A stretch of 64,000 bases of DNA from Azophilus sp026709365 (GCA_965200175.1 OZ241345.1:2604001-2668000); one strand, 5' to 3'; counted from the first letter of the stretch, positions 16,375 to 24,472 are shown. Numbers and translations are program-made. Notes: a model not told the origin generated them from the letters alone.

Positions 16375-17070
16375 TCACATGTGCAGTTCGTGATTTCGCG
16401 GCCTGCGCAATCGGCCAATCGCCTGCGAGAGTTTGCGTATTCGACCGGAATCTGGCGCAACGGAAGTAAGATACTCAGAAGCCCCTTGAAGTATCTGATA
16501 GAGGGGCTCTGCAACAACCCGCGGACTTAGGGTTTCTGAGCTTGGTTGAGAAATATCGAAAACAACATGGTCCGGCGCACCGGCCACTTGCCCAGGACCC
16601 CACGACACTTCAATGGCATCACGAAGCCGACGAAACACAATATCCGGAAACACACCACCCTCGCGGGCAGCGCATAGAGCGTGGCGCGACCACCAATGCT
16701 GCCACGCGGCTTCTCGGCCATCCTCCTCTGACTCATCAATCGCGAACGGCGGAACAGGGTCGTTACGAAGTGCGCGCCAACCCGTGTCCTCTAGGCTGCG
16801 GCAAGGCAGGCGCTCCTCATGCAATAGGGGATCCCAATTCTGGGTAAACCACTCCAACAAGGGAAGCAGATACCAGTAAACGTGATCAACCCGCTCCGAT
16901 TGCTCAAGGTGTGCGCAGAGGTTGACGCCACGAACCCAGATCTGAAAGCCGCCCCAAGAAATGGACTGCTCTGAGTCCGCGGCCTCACCACCATCGGGAT
17001 CATCCAGAAACGCTATCCTTACTGCGAAACGGCTAGTGTCCCCAGCAAGACGTTCCCAACGAATCGCCAT
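16375..17070 (-). CDS. Unknown protein partnered with the ImmA/IrrE peptidase
   Basis: 231 residues from ATG 17070 (GAGGG upstream). It begins MAIRWERLAGDTSRFAVRIA and has FQIWVRGVNLCAHLE and VYWYLLPLLEWFTQNWDPLL; the Trp-rich central stretch looks like a compact soluble domain. I recognise no catalytic motif. Proteins that look like this occur next to, or fused to, ImmA/IrrE peptidases as far as I recall, so it may be the sensor or substrate of the peptidase; that is inference. The frame stops at 16375, with about 100 bases of poorly coding DNA before the peptidase start, so the C-terminus may have decayed. Confidence 0.6.
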   Translation of the reverse strand: MAIRWERLAGDTSRFAVRIAFLDDPDGGEAADSEQSISWGGFQIWVRGVNLCAHLEQSERVDHVYWYLLPLLEWFTQNWDPLLHEERLPCRSLEDTGWRALRNDPVPPFAIDESEEDGREAAWQHWWSRHALCAAREGGVFPDIVFRRLRDAIEVSWGPGQVAGAPDHVVFDISQPSSETLSPRVVAEPLYQILQGASEYLTSVAPDSGRIRKLSQAIGRLRRPRNHELHM

Positions 17071-17080
17071 CGAAAAACCC

Positions 17081-17377
17081 TCAGTGCCAATAGCGTCTGA
17101 CGTTACGCCGCGACACAGTTCGGTCGGCCTTCCACTGCTGGACAACTGAAGTGGGAACCTCTTTCCAAGCCACCGGATAGCCGTGCCAAAGGTCACCCTC
17201 GGATCGCTGCGCGCAATACGCCCGCCCATCGTGGGTCGCGTATCGCTTGTTGTCGTGCAAAGCGCTCCCCCGCAGGAGTTCGTCGGCGAATGGCCGCACC
17301 TCCGGCGGGCAAAGACTGCCTCGCCGACCACGTTGCCACGGCTCGGAGTGCTTGGGGTTGCTCCTGTACTCCATCAT
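17081..17377 (-). CDS. Small protein, first gene of the ImmA/IrrE operon (98 aa)
   Basis: 98 residues from ATG 17377, starting MMEYRSNPKHSEPWQRGRRG and containing SLCPPEVRPFADELL, RYATHDGRAYCAQ and WHGYPVAWKEVP. Conserved-looking Cys, His and Trp residues suggest a small metal-binding or nucleic-acid-binding domain. It ends 10 bases before the 231-aa gene, so they are almost surely co-transcribed. I have seen similar short hypothetical proteins in other bacteria but know no function. Confidence 0.55.
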   Translation of the reverse strand: MMEYRSNPKHSEPWQRGRRGSLCPPEVRPFADELLRGSALHDNKRYATHDGRAYCAQRSEGDLWHGYPVAWKEVPTSVVQQWKADRTVSRRNVRRYWH

Positions 17378-17892
17378 TGCACCGTCAAGGTGAGCGGGAA
17401 TAGTCAGTAATGCTCTCACGACAGTCAAGAGACTGCGCACCCGCTTTGCGGGAGCGGTTGACGAGCTGATCGAATCACCGTCAAAGCCGTCGCCAACGAT
17501 AGGACTTACCGCCTACCGCCGAAGTCTCTGCACCGATTGCGGGCCACGCCATGGGGAGCGCTGCGAGCCGGTTGCTATGCCGGGGTCGCCACCAAGAAGC
17601 CCATCGGAGGCGGTGTGCGGCGATACTGGAATACCTGCTAGCCACGCGGCGGATGCTACGCTGTGGTTCAACTTCATTCGCTAACACTGCCTGAGCCTGC
17701 ACGGCTTAGCCTCAACGCCAAGGTGAGGTGGAGTAGATGGTCTCCAAGCCGAGGTGTCCGCCCTCAAAGCCACACAGATGAGATAATGACCCTTGGCGAT
17801 TGCGCAACTGTTTCATATTCTTCGATCACGCCATCGGCCTGCCGTTCCTGCGGCGGGCCGATCGGGAGTTGGGGTTGGCTTGAGGTCGGGAC
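17378..17892. other. Gene-poor right part of the island
   Basis: 515 bases without a gene I can support. It holds a partial R-family hairpin (CGCACCCGC-TTT-GCGGGAGCG, 17438-17458), about 350 bases with stop codons in all frames, and at the right end the diverged gene 3' end 17812-17883. Nothing resembles a complete transposase or integrase. Confidence 0.6.
17812..17883 (+). repeat. Right copy of the 72-bp direct repeat (gene 3'-end remnant)
   Basis: It differs from 14961-15032 at about 11 of 72 positions, mostly clustered at the left side, and still reads FIFFDHAIGLPFLRRADRELGLA before TGA. Upstream homology fades within about 30 bases. It lies 10 bases before the methyltransferase-HNH gene. 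Confidence 0.75.
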
Positions 17893-19593
17893 ATGAAGAG
17901 CACCGCCTACTACGACCAGAACGCTGATGCGCTAGTTGATCAGTATGGCGCGCTGAATGCCGATGCCGTGCATCAGGCTTGGGCTCGCAAACATCTTCCG
18001 AAGGAACCGGGCTTCGCCTGTGACATTGGTGCAGGGACCGGGCGCGACGCCAACTGGTTGGCGCAGCAGGGTTGGGAAGTGGTCGCCGTCGAACCCAGCG
18101 CGATGCGCGACAAAGCTGCCTCAACGACCCACCCAAGGGTGACTTGGCTTAATGACGCCTTGCCCGGCTTGACTGCCCTCCGGGCGCTCGGTCGAAGATT
18201 CGACCTGATTCTGCTAAGCGCAGTTTGGATGCATGTCGCGCCCAAGGAGCGGGAAAGAGCGTTCCGCATCCTGTCCGAACTGCTCAATCCATCGGGTCTG
18301 TTGGTGATCACCCTGCGCAAGGGCGGGGACGAACGTGAAAGCGAGGATCGCGGCTTTCATCCCACTTCCGCTGACGAATTGACTGGCTACGCGAATCGGC
18401 GGGCCGTCGCGTACAAGGGCCGTAGCGAAGCTGACGATCTTGTGCGCGGCCATGTGCGTTGGCAAACGCTGGTGTTTGAAATGCCGGATGACGGCACCGG
18501 CAGCCTGCCCTTGCTGCGCCACGTCATCGTCAACGACAACAAGTCGTCCACCTACAAACTGGGCTTGTTGCGGGTGCTGGTGCGAATAGCGGAAAGCGCT
18601 CCGGGCATCGTCGTTGCGCGCACCGATGACTATGTGGACATTCCCTTCGGCGTGGTCGGCCTGTACTGGATCAATCAGTACCGGCGCTTGGTGGCTCGGA
18701 ACGTTCCCCAACTGCCAGGCCACAGGACGGGCTATGGTTGGGCCAAGGGCGCGTTTTATCAGCTAATGAAGGAAATCTCCCCTTCGGACCTGCGGCTCGG
18801 CACACGCTTCAACGCCGATCGGGGGGAAGTGGTAACCCGCGCCATTGCCGACGCATGCCACAACATCAAGGCAATGCCGGCCAAGCACATCACTTACCCC
18901 GGATCGCCCGACCAACCGGTCTTCGAGTGCGACTTGAAACCGGTTCGCGGACCAAGGAAGCACGTTGTCCTGTCGAAGGAGTTTCTGACCCAGTTCGGCC
19001 GGTTTCGGATACGGGGCCCGCTTTGGCAGACGCTCGGGCAATACGCCTGCTGGCTGGATCCGGTAATCGTTAGGGAATGGTCTCAGATGATGACGGGTTG
19101 GGGTGTATCGGACGTGGGAAACCAGGAACGCTTGGCCCTGGACTGGCAGGAAGGCACCCGCGACACCAAGGTGGCTATCGAACGCGCAGAGGCATTGCGG
19201 CATGAAGGATTCGACCTAACCTGCGTTTGGTCAGCCTCCCGGATCAGGTCGTCCTTCCAAATCGATCACTGCTTTCCTTGGGCAAGGTGGTGCAACAATG
19301 ACTTGTGGAATCTGCTCCCGACCAAGGTGGACATCAACCGCCGAAAGCTCGACAAGCTGCCTTCCTCGTTAGCCATGTCCGACGCTCGCACGCGCATCAT
19401 CGATTGGTGGAGCGAGGCTTGGGAACGCTCGGCGCAGTCCGAGCGGTTCTTCATGGAGGCGGGATACTCCCTGCCCGGTCTTTCCAGCGACCGTCCATCA
19501 TTGGATGAAATCTACCAAGCGACATTGCACCAACGGGCACGGCTCAAGCAGGATCAACAGCTTGTGGAGTGGTCCCTATCGGGACTTGGATAG
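17893..19593 (+). CDS. SAM methyltransferase-HNH nuclease fusion protein
   Basis: 566 residues. N-domain (about 1-165): class I methyltransferase with DIGAGTGRD (44-52), VAVEPS (65-70) and LLSAVWMHV, the layout of small-molecule or RNA methylases rather than DNA amino-methylases. Middle (about 190-400): no family recognised, with LGLLRVLVRI and LSKEFLTQFGRFRIRG. C-domain (about 440-495): HNH-like FQIDHCFPWARW...LWNLLPT...NRRKLDKLP, where His459 and the Asn residues fit the beta-beta-alpha-metal site. A modification-plus-cleavage or defence role is plausible but unproven. ATG 17893 has GAGGTCGGG upstream. Confidence 0.7.
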   Translation: MKSTAYYDQNADALVDQYGALNADAVHQAWARKHLPKEPGFACDIGAGTGRDANWLAQQGWEVVAVEPSAMRDKAASTTHPRVTWLNDALPGLTALRALGRRFDLILLSAVWMHVAPKERERAFRILSELLNPSGLLVITLRKGGDERESEDRGFHPTSADELTGYANRRAVAYKGRSEADDLVRGHVRWQTLVFEMPDDGTGSLPLLRHVIVNDNKSSTYKLGLLRVLVRIAESAPGIVVARTDDYVDIPFGVVGLYWINQYRRLVARNVPQLPGHRTGYGWAKGAFYQLMKEISPSDLRLGTRFNADRGEVVTRAIADACHNIKAMPAKHITYPGSPDQPVFECDLKPVRGPRKHVVLSKEFLTQFGRFRIRGPLWQTLGQYACWLDPVIVREWSQMMTGWGVSDVGNQERLALDWQEGTRDTKVAIERAEALRHEGFDLTCVWSASRIRSSFQIDHCFPWARWCNNDLWNLLPTKVDINRRKLDKLPSSLAMSDARTRIIDWWSEAWERSAQSERFFMEAGYSLPGLSSDRPSLDEIYQATLHQRARLKQDQQLVEWSLSGLG

Positions 19594-19625
19594 CCGCTTG
19601 CCCGCGCAACCTTGGCTCACTCCCC

Positions 19626-20390
19626 CTACCAACCCCGATGCCCCACCGGCGGCGGATCCTCCGGAGGTCCCGCGAAGCACTGGGCAATGGCCATCCAGGA
19701 CCTGGCGGCGTCGCCGACGACGGTGAGGCTGGTCTCGGCGATGTTGCGCCCTTGGGTGACCACATGGGCGAACTCGACGGCGGAGCCGCGCACGCAATCG
19801 GCGTCGGAGGGCTCGTTCCACTCCCACACCGCGCCAGAGGGTGATTCGAGCCGCACGTAGGGTGCCGGCGACGGGGCCTCGAGGCCGCGGTTAACGAACG
19901 TCCAGCCGAAGGTGCGCACGCCGATGTGGCACACGTTGCGGATGCGGTCGCTGTTGCGGCGCTGCGCGCGCAGCAGGTCGTAGATATCCTGGCCGTGCGC
20001 CCAGGTCTCCATTTGCCGTGCGGTGGCCATCATGGCGATGCCCATGTCCGGCCCGAACCAAGGGGCGCGCAGCGCTGGGTCCGCTGCATCAAGGGCGTCG
20101 CAGAGTTGGGTAAAGTATGAACGCCAGCGATCCAGCAGCGGTCGGCCTTCCAGCGGCTCGGGGTTGGCCGGAATCCCGGCACCCAGGCCGTCCCGCCATT
20201 CCCGGAAGCCGTCCGGATCGATCACCGAGTGCACCGCCCAGCGGTCAGCGTCGTGCAGGTGCTGCACCACCCAGTTGACCGTGCGGCCCTTGAAGGGCGT
20301 CTTAAGCGACCACTGATCGTCGCTTAAGGTGTCTAGGAACGAGAAAAGCTCCGCGCCTTCCTCGCGCAGGTCGTTAACTTGTTGGTTCAT
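19626..20390 (-). CDS. TIGR03084-type DinB/maleylpyruvate isomerase-like protein
   Basis: 254 residues. The first ~140 show the mycothiol-dependent maleylpyruvate isomerase/DinB four-helix pattern: TVNWVVQHLHDADRWAV, then TARQMETWAHGQDIYDLL, whose His residues would bind a metal. The C-part (SAVEFAHVVTQGRNIAE, TVVGDAARSWMAIAQCF) is typical of the TIGR03084 subgroup. The reaction is not established. It is the last gene of the minus-strand run with the selenoprotein, 219 bases behind DUF2461. Confidence 0.75.
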   Translation of the reverse strand: MNQQVNDLREEGAELFSFLDTLSDDQWSLKTPFKGRTVNWVVQHLHDADRWAVHSVIDPDGFREWRDGLGAGIPANPEPLEGRPLLDRWRSYFTQLCDALDAADPALRAPWFGPDMGIAMMATARQMETWAHGQDIYDLLRAQRRNSDRIRNVCHIGVRTFGWTFVNRGLEAPSPAPYVRLESPSGAVWEWNEPSDADCVRGSAVEFAHVVTQGRNIAETSLTVVGDAARSWMAIAQCFAGPPEDPPPVGHRGW

Positions 20391-20609
20391 GCTCGTCGTT
20401 TTCCTAGGAAGGGTGTTGGGCGCCTACCTGCCCGATGCCGAGCCAAACGCGCCTCCTTCTCGGCCAGCGCTGGGGCGGACGTTGCGGGGTGGCTCATGGG
20501 TGCGTTCTCCCAGCCTTGCGGGCGAGCCGACACCGTAGCATGGCCTGGCACGGGCCGCACATTCCTAAACAATGAGCTGCGGGCCGAAGGGCCAGCAACG
20601 GGCATCGGA

Positions 20610-21296
20610 TCAAAACGGCACCTCCACCGCCGCGCACAGAAAGGCCATCAGCGGCCGGGCCTTGGCGAAGGCATCGGCCGCCTCATCGACGAAGCCCGCC
20701 GACGCCGCGTTGGCGACCGGGAAGTTGCAGGCGGCGATGAAGTCCTTGCGCTTGATGTCCTCAATGTGGGGCACATCCTCCGAATAGCCCCTTGGCGGGC
20801 GTTTGAGGCGGGTGCCGCCGAACTCGAAGGCGCCGTTGAAGGTCCGCGACGCCTTGACCCGCCGCCAAGCGTCCGGGTGGTCGAAGATGCGCTCGCGGAT
20901 GCGCTTCAGCGCGCCCGGTTCCGGGCGCCACATGCCGGCGGCGAGGAAGCAGCCGGCGGTTTCGATGTGCAGGTAGTAGCCCGGCGCATGGACGTCCTTG
21001 CCCAGCTCGTGGCGGAACTGAATGCCGATGTTGGTCTTGTAGGGCGCGCCGCGATGGAAGCGGGTGTCGCGGTAAACGCGCATCAGGGAGCCACCCTGCC
21101 GCTTGGGGATGGCCGTGAAGTGCGGCGACACCGCCTCCAGGCGAGACCCCATCGCGGCGATGAAGTCCAACGCCGGCTCCAGCACGCACGCCTCGTAGCG
21201 GTGCTTGTTCTCCTTGAACCAATCGCGGTTGTTGTTCGCCTCCAGTTCGGCGAGAAAGCCGATGGCGTCGTCCCCAAAGCCGGTGAAGTCAGGCAT
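20610..21296 (-). CDS. DUF2461/TIGR02453 family protein
   Basis: 228 residues with the family's opening FLAELEANNNRDWFKENKH (about 14-32), LMRVYRDTRFH and PYKTNIGIQFRH, and a PGYYLHIE segment. Family members are widespread and have no assigned reaction. ATG 21296 follows GAGGGG at seven bases. It starts 24 bases after the selenoprotein stop, so it probably belongs to the same transcript. Confidence 0.8.
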   Translation of the reverse strand: MPDFTGFGDDAIGFLAELEANNNRDWFKENKHRYEACVLEPALDFIAAMGSRLEAVSPHFTAIPKRQGGSLMRVYRDTRFHRGAPYKTNIGIQFRHELGKDVHAPGYYLHIETAGCFLAAGMWRPEPGALKRIRERIFDHPDAWRRVKASRTFNGAFEFGGTRLKRPPRGYSEDVPHIEDIKRKDFIAACNFPVANAASAGFVDEAADAFAKARPLMAFLCAAVEVPF

Positions 21297-21320
21297 CCCA
21301 AGCCCCTCGCCGCAGGCTGC

Positions 21321-21836
21321 TCACGTCAGGGCCTGCACAAGTTGATCAATAACGGCCTCCGCCTTGGCGCGCATCTCCGCATCGGTGGCGTCCTGGATGG
21401 GATGCGCCACGAACACGCAGCGGGCGTCCTTCATGCCCAGCGCCGCTGCTTGGGTGGCGGCGGCATCGACAAACTCCGTCGAGGCGATGGAAACCGACGG
21501 CTTGCCCTGAATCTCGAACCATACCGTGTCATGCAAACTGCACGTGGTACAGGAGCCTCAGTCGGCCAGCGCCTCGACCACGAAGTCGTTGTCGCGGGCG
21601 ATTTGGGCGCGCAGGTCGGCGGGCGCCGGCTTGGCGAAGGTCGGCTTCGCGTAGCGGTTGACGCGAATGCCGGGCACCTCGGCCTTGAGCAGCGCCTCCA
21701 GCCGGTCGAGCAGCACGTTGCCCTTGGGCTTGGAGATGTCGAGAAAGGCGACGTTGCCGGCAATTCGGCCGCTGCGCGGGGTCACCCGCCGCTCCACTGG
21801 CACCCGTTCGTCGGTGGGATCAAGAATGGTGGTCAT
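21321..21836 (-). CDS. UGSC-family selenoprotein (TGA at codon 93 read as selenocysteine)
   Basis: The frame from ATG 21836 (AGGAGGCAGGAG site) runs 92 codons to TGA (21558-21560), then continues open in the same frame for 78 more codons to a stop at 21321. Around the TGA the protein reads VVEALAD-U-GSCTTCSLHDTVWF, the hallmark UGSC motif; Sec93 with Cys96 and Cys99 would form the redox centre. The downstream half (IQGKPSVSIASTEF, QAAALGMKDARCVFVAHP) is conserved-looking protein, not decay. A stem-loop fitting a bacterial SECIS follows the TGA. The family is known from marine metagenome selenoproteomes; its reaction is unknown, probably thiol redox. It lies 48 bases behind a thioredoxin-fold gene. 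Confidence 0.85.
21519..21560 (-). promoter_or_regulatory. Candidate bacterial SECIS element for Sec93
   Basis: After the UGA (21560-21558) the RNA can form an outer stem CUGUACC/GGUAUGG (21552-21546 with 21525-21519, two wobble pairs) and an upper stem CGUGCA/UGCAUG (21544-21539 with 21535-21530) closing a GUU loop. The loop G is 20 bases after the UGA, inside the distance range of known SelB-recognised hairpins. The fold was done by eye. Confidence 0.6.
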
Positions 21837-21884
21837 GGCTCCTGCCTCCTGTTGTTGGCCTTGCGTTCATTCGTTTCAAGCCGT

Positions 21885-23465
21885 TCAGGCTTCCTCAATG
21901 ATCTTCGAGACCGGCATCGAACCGGTCTCGCCAGTCACCCAGCCGTGGAAGGCGCCGGAGAACTTGCCGGCCTCCGCACCCGCCACGACGATGTGAATGT
22001 CCTCATCGCGGCGGAACTTGGGCAGCTTGCGGCCCCGCGCCTGCTCATCCATCGCTTCGACCACGGCGGGCTTGAAGCCCACTGCGGAGACCTCATCCGC
22101 GGCCAGCTCCTCAACGGACCGCGCCGTCACTGCCTGGATGCGGGCGCGAATCTCGGCCTTGCCGTAGCCGTCGCGGGCGAAGGTGTCCACATGCTCCGGG
22201 GCGACGACCAGCAGCGCTTCCGTGGCAAAGTGGGCTCGCGGGTGGAAAATGCTGTCTAGGCACAGCCCGAAGCTGCCCGCCAGGTGGTCACCGGTGCGGG
22301 CATCCTGATCGACGATCAGGGTGGGGCCGCTGCTCATGGCGAAGGCTGTCACCACGGAGTCCCCGGCGGCGAACCCCCGCTCCACGTGCAGCGGCGTCCA
22401 GGGATTGCGCTCCTCCCATTCCGGGAAGCACATCGTGAACTTCATCGGATTGCCCAAGGTGGAGCGCTCCGTGCCGCCGGGCCGCGCGCCGCCGATGTTG
22501 CGGATGGCCAGGCGCAGCGCCCGGCCGATGGTGGCGTTGGCGCGGCTCCCTTGGCCGAGCGCCCCGAGCTTCATGTTCAGCCCTAAGCGCTCGCGCACCG
22601 GGCCGTTGACGACGATCACCGGGCTGGCCCCCATGGTGGTGGCCATGACGCCGTGAATGTTGAATTCGTCCGTGCAGACCGCCTCCAGGCAGGCGATGAC
22701 CACCGGCAAGTGTTCCGGCCGGCAACCGGCCATGACCGCATTGATGGCGAGCTTCTCCACCGTCGCCTCACCCATGTTGGGCGGCACCGTGGCCACCGCC
22801 TCCTGGGCGTCGCGCCCGGTGCCTGCGAGCATGCGCAGCACCCGCTCGGGGGTGGGCGGCACCAAGGGCAGGCCGTCGCTGAAGCCGAGATCGAACATCA
22901 GTTCAACCTCGTCGTCGCCCGCCCCCACCTCAATGCGGCGGGCGCGCAGGGGACTGTTCTCGGACTCCGCCCGCAGCCGGTCGGCAATCAGCGGGTCGGC
23001 GGAGCGGGAGCCGCAGCCGGGCCGCCACTCGGGATAGGTCCCCCAATCCAAGCCCAAGGGGGTAAGTTTCAGGGCTTCCGCGAAGGCCTCGGCCCCTTCC
23101 TGCCATTCATCGCGGGCGAAACCCACCAGCTTGGCGGTTGACTGCCCCTTCGCATCCACCAGGTGCAGGGTCGGCACGATCTCCACGTCGTAGGCGAAGG
23201 AGACCTTGAGGGATTCATCATCGAGCAGCGGCACAGTCAGGCCATGCCGCTGCGTGAGGACGCGATTGCCTTCCGCGGTCTGGCCGACGACGAAGAAATC
23301 CACAGCAGCGCCCAGCTCTCGGTACAGCGCCTCGACGAGCGGCATGACGTCGTTGCAGGTGGGGCAGTCCTCCTTGACGAAGCAAATCAACGCCGACCGT
23401 GCGCCCGGAAAGCTGTGCTCCCCGCCCCCTTCGTCCTCCAACAGAAATGCGGGCAACGCAGACAT
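21885..23465 (-). CDS. Thioredoxin-fold protein with large unknown C-terminal domain (UGSC partner)
   Basis: 526 residues. Residues about 1-135 are a thioredoxin fold with active site CPTC (34-37) and the cis-Pro segment VEIVPTLHLVD. Residues about 165-526 form a large domain of no family I can name, rich in short Gly turns (MGASPVIVVNGP, GARPGGTERSTLG, PAVVEAMDEQARG). It precedes the UGSC gene by 48 bases on the same strand. The likely idea is a thiol reductase that works with the selenoprotein, the Trx domain supplying electrons. No signal peptide is visible, so it is cytoplasmic. The start has no obvious ribosome site. Confidence 0.7.
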   Translation of the reverse strand: MSALPAFLLEDEGGGEHSFPGARSALICFVKEDCPTCNDVMPLVEALYRELGAAVDFFVVGQTAEGNRVLTQRHGLTVPLLDDESLKVSFAYDVEIVPTLHLVDAKGQSTAKLVGFARDEWQEGAEAFAEALKLTPLGLDWGTYPEWRPGCGSRSADPLIADRLRAESENSPLRARRIEVGAGDDEVELMFDLGFSDGLPLVPPTPERVLRMLAGTGRDAQEAVATVPPNMGEATVEKLAINAVMAGCRPEHLPVVIACLEAVCTDEFNIHGVMATTMGASPVIVVNGPVRERLGLNMKLGALGQGSRANATIGRALRLAIRNIGGARPGGTERSTLGNPMKFTMCFPEWEERNPWTPLHVERGFAAGDSVVTAFAMSSGPTLIVDQDARTGDHLAGSFGLCLDSIFHPRAHFATEALLVVAPEHVDTFARDGYGKAEIRARIQAVTARSVEELAADEVSAVGFKPAVVEAMDEQARGRKLPKFRRDEDIHIVVAGAEAGKFSGAFHGWVTGETGSMPVSKIIEEA

Positions 23466-23507
23466 GATTTGACGTTACTGCAAAACCTTGGGGAAAAAAA
23501 GCCGCTT

Positions 23508-23551
23508 GTCGGTTCGGTCAGGTTCCGAAATATTTTTTTAGCCTGCACAGC
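23508..23551 (+). repeat. Dispersed palindromic repeat, partial copy R11 (tail only)
   Basis: Only the right part survives: AGGTTCCGAAATATTTTTTT (23520-23539) followed by AGCCTGCACAGC. No hairpin pair precedes it. It lies in the gap between the thioredoxin-fold gene and the Uma2 gene. Confidence 0.6.
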
Positions 23552-23788
23552 CGAAAGCTGTGTCAAGCAGCGAATGTCCCACAAGCCGACGGGCGGATTT
23601 CGCTAACGATCAGGCTGACTTCCGTGAATGCTATGCGGCACATGCCAACTGGAGGCCCGTTGTGGTACGTTCTGAACATGCGATTGAGAAGCTCAAGCCC
23701 TGCCGCGGCACGTCGGCGGCGCGTTCCGCAGACGTCACCCGCCGCGCCGCGCCCGCCGCTGTCGGTCATCCACGCCAAGGCGCTGCAC

Positions 23789-24451
23789 ATGCCGGTGCCC
23801 CCGGTCGGCTATGACGACGACGGCTACCCCTACGAGGACTCGTCCGTGACCGAGGGCATGTTCCAGTCCGAGACCCAAGTGTATCTCTTCAACGTGATGC
23901 GAGCCCGCTACGGCGACCAGGAGGATGCCTTGGTTTGCAACGACCAAGCCCTGTTCTTTGAACCAGGCACCCGACACGCGCTGGTGGTGCCGGACTCAGC
24001 GGTGGCTTTCGAGGTGCGCGGCAGAGACGACGGCAACCTCCTGTCCTACAAGGTCTGGGAACAGGGCAAGCCGCCGGACTTCGTGCTGGAGATCCTGTCG
24101 AGGAAGACTTGGCGCAACGACGTCCACCGCAAGCCGGCGCTCTATGCGGACCTGAACGTAAGGGAGTACTGGCTGTTCGATCCAGATGGCGTCAGCGGCG
24201 GACCGGTGCTTCGGGGTGGCCAACTGGACGCACAGGGAGCCTACCAGCCGTTGCCGCCGCTGCCCGACGGCAGCATCCGCAGCCCGCTGCTGGGCTTGGA
24301 CTTTCTGCACGAGGGCCCGATGCTGCACTGCCGAGATCCGGAGACCGGCGAGATCATTCCCCGCTACGAGGAGGTCGCGCGGATGCGCCAAGCGGCAGAG
24401 GCACGGGTGGCGGAGCTGGAGGCTTTGCTGCAGCAATCCGGAAGTTGCTAA
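23789..24451 (+). CDS. Uma2 family (PD-(D/E)XK fold) endonuclease-like protein
   Basis: 220 residues from ATG 23789 (AAGG eight bases upstream); a longer start at 23678 or TTG 23660 is possible but would add a low-complexity Arg/Ala/Pro leader. The core VVPDSAVAFE, PPDFVLEILSRKTWRNDVHRK and ALYADLNVREYWLFDP matches the Uma2/DUF820 group, with the acidic and Lys residues of a restriction-nuclease fold. Biological role unknown; the family is common in cyanobacteria and often multiplied. It ends in a short coiled coil (MRQAAEARVAELEALLQQ). A hairpin lies directly after its stop. Confidence 0.75.
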   Translation: MPVPPVGYDDDGYPYEDSSVTEGMFQSETQVYLFNVMRARYGDQEDALVCNDQALFFEPGTRHALVVPDSAVAFEVRGRDDGNLLSYKVWEQGKPPDFVLEILSRKTWRNDVHRKPALYADLNVREYWLFDPDGVSGGPVLRGGQLDAQGAYQPLPPLPDGSIRSPLLGLDFLHEGPMLHCRDPETGEIIPRYEEVARMRQAAEARVAELEALLQQSGSC

Positions 24452-24472
24452 CCGCCACCCAAAAGGGGGCGG
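24452..24472 (+). terminator. Hairpin after the Uma2 gene
   Basis: CCGCC-A-CCC-AAAA-GGG-GGCGG forms an eight-pair stem with one bulge and an AAAA loop, starting one base after the stop codon between two convergent genes. It lacks a T-run, so it may serve as RNA end protection or a weak terminator. Confidence 0.5.

Noticed and set aside
17070..17331. Longer N-terminus for the 231-aa protein
   Set aside because: That stretch is the 98-aa gene in another frame, and ATG 17070 has its own ribosome site.
15033..17811. Prophage or integrative element
   Set aside because: No integrase, recombinase, transposase or structural phage gene; only the duplicated gene end marks it, so it is described as an island.
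21321..21836. Reading the UGSC gene as a pseudogene or as two separate genes
   Set aside because: The downstream part has no ribosome site, is in the same frame, and the stop is exactly at the Sec position of the known motif.
20379..22259. A 626-codon plus-strand frame across the selenoprotein region
   Set aside because: It is antisense to DUF2461, UGSC and the thioredoxin-fold gene, all of which have recognisable protein features.
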